Shown here one piece after another: positions 1-8,800 of a DNA stretch of 64,000 bases; the stretch's first letter is position 1, and every line of letters begins with the position of its first letter. Position numbers and translations under genes: made by a program. The stretch covers positions 97,340-161,339 of the forward strand of contig NZ_BJKB01000011.1 in assembly GCF_010725055.1 (NCBI RefSeq), in the 5' to 3' direction. Under the pieces are notes generated by a model that ran no database searches, was not told where the DNA came from, and was given only the letters and a program-made list of their open reading frames with translations. This DNA comes from Gelidibacter japonicus (GTDB lineage Bacteria > Bacteroidota > Bacteroidia > Flavobacteriales > Flavobacteriaceae).

Positions 1-848
1 TTACCATTAAAATCAAAGAAATCTTCACATTTAGCAAATGTCACCGTCATGGTATCTGAAGTATCACCACATGCCGAAGCATTAAATCTCTGCCATTGCA
101 AGGTATAGGTCTCATCCAATTGTCCTGTAAACGTTGACTTTGGGTCATTTTTATTACCAAAACTGTAACTTGTTCTAGGTTGACCAGAAATTACTGACCA
201 TTCTCCACGCCAATTTTGTGCATTTAAATTCACACTCACAATACCACAATTATCATTAGAATAATCTATATCGCTGCCTGCATCGGCCGTTGTATCTGGA
301 ACTGTAAAGTACACCTTGATCATCATATAATCCACAGAGGCATCTTTATTCCCGTTTCCGGTAGTTTTTACAGAAAGTACGGCTCCAAAATTAGCATCAT
401 TGATGTCGTCTGGAGTCCAATTAATACCCCAAACTTCCGTATTGCTACCGTAAGTTGTTTCATTCTGATTAGTTGGCCAATTTCCAGATCTCGCAAGGTT
501 CCTTGAAAAGGTATTATTTCCTTTTACAAGTTTTACTTGAGCGTCTTGTATATTTCCATTGCCAGAAGACTTTTGTGCTCTCTTAATGATAAGCTCAATG
601 CCATCAATAGTGGCACATTTAGGAATGTCAAAACCATAGTTGGTCCCTTTTAAATAATCTGAAGTGCCTTTCAGCTTTATTGTAGCATAGCTATTTTCGA
701 CTGTAATGTTTTCAGGATTTGTCCAATTATTTTTTGTAATGTTCTCGCCTTTTCCAGCATGCTTTGATTCTGAACTTTGTCCATAAGACAATCCGACGAA
801 AAGCGATAAAAGAATAAATGATAATAGGTAAGTGTAATTTTTTTTCAT
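1..848 (-). CDS. Secreted T9SS-type protein, 3'-truncated by window edge
   Basis: An open frame starts at an ATG (846-848) and runs without a stop to the window edge, so about 282 N-terminal residues are visible. It opens with a signal peptide (MKKNYTYLLSFILLSLF..., cleavage probably after SYG). A beta-sandwich-like region follows (about residues 35-185) with the phrases NYGFDIP, AQVKLVKGN, WGINWTPDDINDANFGA and ASVDYMMIKVYF, a type common in extracellular proteins. A PKD-like stretch then ends in CEDFFDFNG. That end resembles CEDNLTFNG, the junction before the LamG-like domain of the giant protein at 2879-11335, so a LamG domain may follow outside the window. It has no HYR repeats. Export by Sec and T9SS is inferred from the relatives, because the C-terminus is not visible. 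Confidence 0.8.
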   Translation of the reverse strand, partial: MKKNYTYLLSFILLSLFVGLSYGQSSESKHAGKGENITKNNWTNPENITVENSYATIKLKGTSDYLKGTNYGFDIPKCATIDGIELIIKRAQKSSGNGNIQDAQVKLVKGNNTFSRNLARSGNWPTNQNETTYGSNTEVWGINWTPDDINDANFGAVLSVKTTGNGNKDASVDYMMIKVYFTVPDTTADAGSDIDYSNDNCGIVSVNLNAQNWRGEWSVISGQPRTSYSFGNKNDPKSTFTGQLDETYTLQWQRFNASACGDTSDTMTVTFAKCEDFFDFNG

Positions 849-951
849 AATCTGTAGGTACTCTTAATCCGGAATTTAATTCCGGTTGCTTGTTGGTAAA
901 TTTGGTTTGAAATAGAGCGGAATCGTGGTTAACCGTTAACGGAGGGAGGCG

Positions 952-983
952 CAAAATTATGGTGACATCCTACAGAATAGCAA
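952..983 (-). promoter_or_regulatory. Candidate Bacteroidota promoter for the 1-848 gene
   Basis: On the minus strand a TTG (981-983) lies 21 nt upstream of TAATTTTG (952-959). This fits the Bacteroidota sigma-ABfA pattern TTG-N17-23-TAnnTTTG. It would give a leader of about 100 nt before the ATG at 848. Confidence 0.55.
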
Positions 984-1317
984 TAATTTCGATATGAAGC
1001 GATTTTAGTCGTCAGATATAAGGAACGTGCAGATTTCAACGACGAATAACAATATTTTTAAAGATTTAATTTGAATTATCGACGTCCTGCAGTCCTTTTT
1101 ATAGGCCGGAAATCGTCAACCGAACTGTACATCAATGTTTTTTTTTGGTCGGTCAGGAGATGGTCTGATTTATGGATTTAAAGAAGCCATCTCCAAGGTT
1201 AAAAGAAGATGGATTTAAGCTCATAACAAAGCTTAAAGAAGGAAAGGGATAGGTGCTATAAAACCATTTGGGTTAAAAATTTGACGGAATATATTATTGA
1301 GTCAAAACCACCTCGTC

Positions 1318-1366
1318 TTCGATTCCTTGCCGGGAATCGAATCCACTCCTCCTTTAAAAGGAGGAG
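1318..1366. repeat. Two adjacent perfect inverted repeats
   Basis: The first hairpin has a 9-bp stem (TTCGATTCC, 1318-1326, with GGAATCGAA, 1333-1341) and a 6-nt loop. The second has a 10-bp stem (CTCCTCCTTT with AAAGGAGGAG, 1346-1366) around one base. A third, weaker one (CTTCCCTT / AAGGGAAG) follows at about 1420-1437. No T-tract follows directly, so they look more like REP-type palindromes than terminators. Confidence 0.55.
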
Positions 1367-1729
1367 AAGTTTAGTTTTAGGCTAAATTTCAAAAATGATC
1401 CAAATCAAAAGAATTCCTTCCCTTTTTTTAAGGGAAGAGCTTGTCCCGATTTTTTTCGGAATGGCTTTAAGCTCAGAAAAGAGTTAAAAGACGGAAGGGA
1501 TATCAATTCCAAAAAAACCTGCGTAGCTCTACACAAATCGGCTTCACCCGCCTGAAAAGCCGACAGGTCAGCATTTTATTCTCACAAAGCAACAATACAT
1601 GATCATTATACTCCGCGATCCTCCGTGATATCCTCTGTGCATCTTCGTGTAATAATCTGGACATGTCAAAAAAATCAGTGCAAATCAGCAGAATCAGTGT
1701 CGTCAGTGTTCCATCCGTTCCATCGGTTC

Positions 1730-1769
1730 AAAAAAAATCGCCTACCCTAATTAAAGAATAGACGATTGA
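1730..1769 (-). terminator. Rho-independent terminator of the 1830-2591 gene
   Basis: Read on the minus strand, an imperfect stem ATCGTCTA...TAGGCGAT is followed by a run of eight T. It lies about 60 nt past the stop codon. It is nearly the same in sequence as the terminator at 2811-2850 after the neighbouring paralogue. Confidence 0.75.
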
Positions 1770-1829
1770 TATGGGTAGATCCATAAATATCTATGGACCG
1801 GAAATTCAACAGAAAGTTTCCTTACTGAT

Positions 1830-2591
1830 TCAATTAATCAGGATACGATTATGGCGATAATTCTGATCCGATTCCAAAACGGTCAAAACAACTTGACTCT
1901 GAAGATGGTCCATACTCAGAGTATGGGTTTCTGTATTACTATTTAAGTCATGCGAACTGATCAATTGGCCTTGGAGCGTGTACAACTTCAATTGGAGCGG
2001 CTTGCCTTGGGATTTAACCTGTAAGGTCTTGGAATTCCGAAAATAATTTAAGGACACATCATTTAAAACATTGTCAATATTAGAAAGCGATTGATGCGAT
2101 TTATTATCGGAGAAGGCCAAAAAGAATCGATCTTGATAAACACCGCTTTCCATGATCTTTTTATAACTGAGATCATTTATTTTATGATAGGTGTCACTCC
2201 AGGCATCATGTACAAATACGGGAATTGATGTATCAAAGTGCTCAAGGGCGGTCAAAGAAATTTCAATAGGTCCGGAATTGGTCAGGAACATACCGAATGG
2301 ATACCTCTTGGATTCACTGTAGGCACCCACACCTTGAATCACAAAGCGTTGCGAATTGATCATCCAATTCAGGTCGTCTTTAAGCTTATCTCGATTACGG
2401 GCATCGTAACCATAATCAATGGCATCAGTGGCACTATTGTCTTTGGTAAACGCCAACAATAAGTGGCGGACATAGCCTTCGGGGGTTTTGAAATCAATCC
2501 GGACGCGTTGGATATTGCTTTTGCTTTCTGTTTGCGCATAGACTGTAAGGCAGCAAAAAAAGGCCAAACATAAGTAGGTAAAATTTTTCAT
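1830..2591 (-). CDS. Exported protein resembling the C-terminus of the giant adhesin
   Basis: A 253-residue protein with a signal peptide (MKNFTYLCLAFFCCLTVYAQ). Its body aligns by eye with the last ~250 residues of the 2879-11335 protein. Shared landmarks in the same order are IQRVR-FKTPE, R-LLLAFT, ATD-DYGYDA-NRD, FVIQGVGA / YIIQGVGA, LT-LE-FD, V-VHD and DTY-IN. The final ~75 residues correspond to the T9SS type A sorting domain but look degenerate (LKLYTLQGQLISSHDL, ending RILIN). It is therefore either a stand-alone cargo made of the terminal module or a leftover of a larger gene. The start ATG is followed directly by a good signal peptide. It has its own terminator and a candidate -7 box (TACGTTTG, minus strand, 2620-2627). 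Molecular function is unknown. Confidence 0.85.
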   Translation of the reverse strand: MKNFTYLCLAFFCCLTVYAQTESKSNIQRVRIDFKTPEGYVRHLLLAFTKDNSATDAIDYGYDARNRDKLKDDLNWMINSQRFVIQGVGAYSESKRYPFGMFLTNSGPIEISLTALEHFDTSIPVFVHDAWSDTYHKINDLSYKKIMESGVYQDRFFLAFSDNKSHQSLSNIDNVLNDVSLNYFRNSKTLQVKSQGKPLQLKLYTLQGQLISSHDLNSNTETHTLSMDHLQSQVVLTVLESDQNYRHNRILIN

Positions 2592-2619
2592 ATCTATTAA
2601 TTAATGATTAGGGGTTCGG

Positions 2620-2627
2620 CAAACGTA
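2620..2627 (-). promoter_or_regulatory. Candidate -7 box (TACGTTTG)
   Basis: An exact TAnnTTTG match lies on the minus strand 29 nt upstream of the ATG at 2591. No good TTG -33 element is visible at the expected spacing. Confidence 0.35.
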
Positions 2628-2810
2628 AATAATTAAGTGAATTTCGCCTACGAAATACATGGTTTTTAGATGAAGTGCAATCAAATGTAAGTTATTATTT
2701 ACATATCTTAATTGGTTTTGTCAAGGAACAATAGATTCAGGATCAGCTGAAAGCAAATTTTAAAATTGAAGTCCGGTCATCGGGAGTTTGAGCTCCAAAA
2801 ATTGAAAGCA

Positions 2811-2850
2811 AAAAAAAAATCGCCTATTCCTGTTAAGAAATAGACGATTT
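2811..2850 (-). terminator. Rho-independent terminator of the giant adhesin gene
   Basis: On the minus strand AAATCGTCTATTTC pairs with GGAATAGGCGATTT and is followed by a T-tract. It starts about 30 nt after the stop codon of the 2879-11335 gene. Confidence 0.85.
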
Positions 2851-2878
2851 GCAATGGTTGGTTGGTTAAACCTTTGGA

Positions 2879-5800
2879 TTAAAATTTAATAATCACTTTT
2901 TTGTTATAACTGTTGGTATTGGTTTCTACTTTAAGCACATAGTTACCTTCGGAGATATCTTTCACCGGAATCTTAAACTCTTGTCCGAAATTCATATTGG
3001 TCATGTTCCATGATCTGACGGCCTGTCCAGCGATATTGATCAAATATACTTGACGCACTTCAATACTTGCCGGAGTCTTCACATAGATTTCATCCGTTTT
3101 TTGCAGATACTTCACGCTAATATCCTTAAAGTCCTGATCAATGATATCCAAGGTGGTGTCTGGTTGGAACACGATGGAGAAACGTCCGCTATAGTTGCCC
3201 GCTTCCAAGTTGGCTTGGAAACCAACCGTGTTGATTCTGGTATAGGTATCCAATAACGAATCATGTACATAAACATCAATGTCTTCGTCAAAATTCTCAA
3301 GGCCTGTTAAAGAAAGCTCCACGTTTCCAGAGATTTTCAAGGTCATGTCCAATGGATATTTTTTGTTGATATCAAAAGCACCGACACCCTGGATAATATA
3401 CTTTTTACCTTCTATTAAAAAGGACATATCACTTGGGAAGGCGTCCCTGTTTAGAGCATCATAACCATAGTCAAAGCCATCTGTTGCGTCGTTATTTGGC
3501 GTAAACGCCAATAATAATGGCCTTATGGCTTCCTCAGGTGTTTTGAAAGCTAAACGGACTCTTTGTATCATATCGTCGCTCTCATATCCTGTAGAATTAG
3601 CAACTCTTTTTTGGTTTTCGCTGCCTCTCAAAAAGACCGATTCACCAGAAGATTCTTTTTTGAAAACCCTCTGACTGTTTCTGAATACAACCTCGTTGGT
3701 CACCTGATAGGTGTCATCGGCAGCCGTCACAAAGAACCCTTGAGCAACTGGAATAAAATACCCTGGAGTCAAGTTACCGGCATCACCTAGCCCACTTATC
3801 ATATCTCCTGGAAATGTAGTTGCCGCTGTACCTCCACTCAAATTTAATGATGCATAACCACCTTCATAATCTCTTAAGTAGTGGGAATTATTGGTGGTGG
3901 ATTGTCTCCAGAAGGTTAGTGATCCATCAATGCTACCTGTTGAACCTGCATGAGCTTCCGACCCAGGTATATTGTCTCTAATAAAAAGACGGGCGTCAAT
4001 TGCCGAAGGATAAGGGTTTCCAAGCAAGGTTTGGTTTTCTGTGCCTGGTGATGCTGTAACGGTATTTGTAATGGTGCCATTATTAGGTTGACCTACGAAG
4101 GTATAGTTTTGCATGGATGACCCATTGCCCGCACCACTACCTTTCATGGTAAAACCTAAGCCAAGGTTAAAACTCCCTGTAGCCCCTTTGTGTAACCAAG
4201 CTGAATGATCGCCGTTAAGACCTTCAGAATATTCATAAATCCATCTGCTGCTCATTGTATTTGTAGCATTATTGGCATTCGTTCCGCTTGTCCAAGTTAT
4301 GGCTTGTAAGTTATTCGGATCAGTAGCTTTAAACAAGATATCATTCAGGTTATATGTCGCTCCGTCAACATTTACCGGACTTCCCCAGTAATTATAGTTA
4401 AATAAACTACCAGACCCTTGTTGGTCACGCTCTAAGTATCCTGTTCCAGTATAATCTACAATACTTCCTTCTGGCTGTAGTAATTGGGATTCTCCAACAA
4501 GATCTAAAGTACCGTCTATTTTGAGGTATTTGGTAACTTCCAAACTTTGACCATCATTAGGATTAGAGTTTTCTATGGATAAGGTATTATCCTCTACTAT
4601 TAAACCTAAAACTTTAATGTTTTGATTGTTAGAACTAACATTATGGCTCGTTCTTACAATATTCCATTCTACAGGTGATCCATTGATTCCATTGGTATGT
4701 GGTATTTGTAATACCCCTCCATCTTCCCACGTTGTAGCAGCTGTCCAAAGACCGTTGGCAGCAGTATCATATGGTACCGGAGCGGATTCTGGTTGTTGCG
4801 TGGTCATATTTCTTAAGACACCATTTACGCCGACATTAGCCAATAAATTACCTCCAACAACATTAGGAATACGATTCATTTGATAATAGGCTGTTAAGTT
4901 GGACCAATTTAGCCCTGTACTTACCAACGGACCGGTAGTACTTCCAATCACGACACCTCCAACATCTTCTATTTCTTGGTTCATCATTAACCTTATTTGG
5001 TCAACTGTTAAAGTGGTGTTCCAAATGCGCACTTCATCCATCCAACCATTATAATAGTTGGTTGGTGTATTGTTTGGTCGCGACATGGCACCCAATAAGG
5101 CATTTGCTGTATTTGGCGCTGGGCCAATAGTCGAAGTTCTATTATTCACTAAAAGACCATCTACATAGAGTCTGTAGGCACTACCATCGAAAGTCACCGC
5201 AATATGATACCATCTACTGGCTGTAATACCACTTCTAGAGACAGACAGGTTATTCGCATAAAACTGGATGTTATTATCAACTAATCTTAAGTCATAACCT
5301 GTGGTCAAATTACCTGCATTACGTTTTGACAGAATGGTTTGAATATTACTGTTTATAACATTTGGTTTAATCCAAGTTTCAATACTAAAATTACCTGACA
5401 GGTTATATGTATTATTAAAATTCACACTATTGTCAATCCCGTTAAAAGTCAAATTATCTTCACAATCCATGAGCGTCACAGTAAAAGTGTCAGTATCTAT
5501 GGCACAAGGAGCTGGGTTTGTCAAGGTCCAGGTTAATGTATATTCAGCACCACTTTCACCTGTAAAAGTTGCATTAGGATCTGTAGTACTTGAAAAACTA
5601 AACACACTGCCTGGCGTTACTGGTGTTGCAGACCAGGTACCATTACCGTTCGCCATCAACTGAAGCGTGGTATCACTACAACTTGTAATAGCAGTGGTGT
5701 TGCTCGCCGCCGCATAGACGAATGGAATAATGGTCACTATTATAGAATCTGACGCAGGAGGACATACTCCTGGTGGATCATTGGTGGTATAGGTAAGGGT

Positions 5801-8800
5801 TACACTACCGTTTGCAATGTCGGCTGCACTTGGGGTGTAAGTCGTTCCGGATATAGTTCCGGGAGTACCACTTGAACTCCACGTGGCTGAAGTAGCACTG
5901 CCACCAAAGATCGCACCTGATAGGTCGAGTGTTTGCGTAGAACAAATAGTTTGATTAGTTCCAGCATCAGCTGTTGCAGATTCATTAAACGTAAATAGCA
6001 CAGTATCTACACCAGAACTACAAACTCCTGCAGGATTACTAGAGGTCAATGTCAAAGTAACACTTCCGGCCGCAATATCTGCTGCACTTGGATTGTAAGT
6101 GGCATTCATGGTATTTGCATTAGGTGTGAATGTTCCACCAGTACTTGAGCTCCACGTTGCGGAAGTTGCCGTACCGCTAAAACTACCATTAAGTGCAATA
6201 GGCCCGGCGTTACAAACGGTAAGATCAGCACCTGCATTGGCAATTGAGGCTGGATTGATTGTATAGATGACTTCGTCAATAACAGGGCCACAACCTTGAG
6301 GATTGTTAGCGGTTAGGGTTAAAGTAACCGTACCACTTGTTATACCTGGGGTATATGAAGAAGTTAAACTATTTGGATCAGAGAATGTACCACTTGAGGC
6401 ACTCCATGTTGCAGAAATCGCACCACCACCAATACTACCGTTTAAGGTAATAGTGCTGTCCGAACAAATGATTTGATCTACGCCAGCGTTAACCGTTGGA
6501 ACAGGGTTGATGGTGACTATCATGCTATCACTAACGCCTGGACAAACGCCATCACTTGGCGTATTGGTGTAAGTTAAGGTCACAGTTCCATTATTAATGT
6601 CACCTGCACTTGGAGTATAAACACTTCCTGAAAAATTACCTGTACCTGTAGTACTCCAACTGCCAGAGGCATTGGTTCCGGTTATTGAAGCCCCACTTAA
6701 ATTAACGGTCTCTCCTGCACAAATTGTAATATCTGCAGGAGCAGTAACTGTAGGTGGCTCATTGATAGTTACTTGTTCTCCTGTAATTGTATTGACACAA
6801 CCAACGCCATTGCTGTTTGGTGGATTGGTGTATTGGATGCTTGTTAACTCATAAAGTCCAGCAGGTTGATTTGCAAAAGTAACCGTACCTGAACCACCTA
6901 TGTTAAAAGAACCAGCAGCCGCACCATTAAAAGAGTAACTCACGGTTGTATTTGGAGTTCCTGTTATGGTTAGACTATCTCCAAAACATACTGCATTAGT
7001 AGTTACAAACTCAGCGGTTGGATTTGGTAGGATATGAATACGCATCGTGTCTTCAATATTGTCACACCATGTAAACCCACCACTATCTGCAATTAAACTA
7101 ATGGTTATTACATCACCAGCTACCGCTCCAGAAGGGAGTGTATAGGTGCTGTTTTCAGCGTATAGTGGTCTTGGAGGTGGATCATAAGTCTCTCTACATC
7201 CCCCCCACCAATACCATCTAATACAATATTCAGGTGGATCATAGGTGCCTACTGATGAAAAAGTTCCACCAGCCCCATTATCACTCCATTCCCATTCAGT
7301 ATTACTCAAACCATTGGCATCACCAGCCATAGTAACTATATTTGTGCCTTCGCACACATAAATATCATTGCCAGCGTCAATGCCTGGTGCCGCAAAATTA
7401 ATCAGTATCCATCTATCTCTCCTACTTGATGTACCACATGGGTTATGTGCTCTTACTCTAATTCGCTCTAAAAACGTGACTGTTCCTGTAATTGCCACTT
7501 CAATTTGGTTTGTACCTTGACCAGAGGTAATAGTCATCGTACTGGGAACAGACCATTCATAGGTTTCTACATTTGGATCATTTTCAACATAATAAATAGC
7601 TGTACTTACTGGACATAAAAAAGAACTCGGTCCATTTATAGCCCCAGGTGTTGAAGGTGTTTCATAATAAACTGTTATAACACCAGTAGAAGTCACAGTA
7701 TTACATGAGTTAGTGGCTGTTATTGTATATGGAAATGTGCCACTCACACTGTCGTTGGGATTACCACTTATTCTGACTCTGTTTAGTGCGGCATTATAAA
7801 CACCCGTCACTCCGGCAGGTAGGCCTGATACGTTTACAGTAGTAGCATTGAAGACACTAAAGTCTATATTTTCAACTGTGCCAACGGGAGCACTACCTGT
7901 TCTACACACGCTTTGATCAGCACTTGCAGAGACTAAGGTGATTGACGTATTTGGGTTTACAGTAACAGTGATTGTATCGGTGTTTCTACAGCCATTGGCA
8001 TTGGTTCCCGTCACGGTATAGGTGTGGGTTCCAACCGCAGGAGTAAATGAAACATTGTTTACTACCCCGTTATCCCAAGTATAAGTTGAACCACCACTAC
8101 CCGTTAAAGTTAGGCTTTCACCTTCACATATGGTCAAGGTGCTCACATTATTTCCATTCCCTAAGGCATTGATTGTTGGAAGCGGATTCATGGTCATTGT
8201 TAAAGTTTCTGTAACAGTTACAGGCGAAGCGCATGTGGCACTAGAGGTAACGGATACAGAAATTATATCACCATTAACTATTGTAGTAAGCGGACCGTAT
8301 GAATTAGAGTTTGCACCTACAGGAGCACCATTTAAAAACCATTGGTAAGACGGGCTCGCGCCTCCATTAATCAAATCCGTTATAAAGAAATTTAAGCTGT
8401 CGCCTGTACAAGCAGGATTGGCAGAAGCATTTAAATTAAACGATACCGGAAGCAAAGGACTAACAGTCATCGTAATACTATTGCTGGTGATGAGTGTATT
8501 ACAAGGTCCGGCTGTGATTTCCACATAAACATCATCACCGTTATTTAATCCCGTAGTAGTATAAGTGTTACTATTAGTTCCTACTGGACTGCCATTTTGA
8601 TACCATTGGTAATCTGGCATTGTGATTAAGCCTAAATGGCTATTCGTTGCCTCAAAAGTAACTGAAGTTCCACTACAAATTGGAGAAGCAACACTTGAGG
8701 TAATTGTGGCTGTTGCATTTTGAATGTAATCATTAACAGTTACGGTTGTATTACAAGTTGAAGTATTACCGTTAGCATCTGTAACAGTTAAGGTGACGTT

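Larger units (their letters stand above)
849..1829. other. Long intergenic region with hairpins and degenerate repeats
   Basis: No convincing gene was found in this gap of about 980 bp. It contains the promoter at 952-983, a cluster of three hairpins at 1318-1440, a phrase-like degenerate tract at about 1600-1725 of a type that recurs in other gaps of this window, and the terminator at 1730-1769. Confidence 0.6.

Noticed and set aside
727-954. A 75-residue minus-strand open frame over the start of the first gene
   Set aside because: It overlaps the real signal-peptide gene and its leader in another frame and has no family features.
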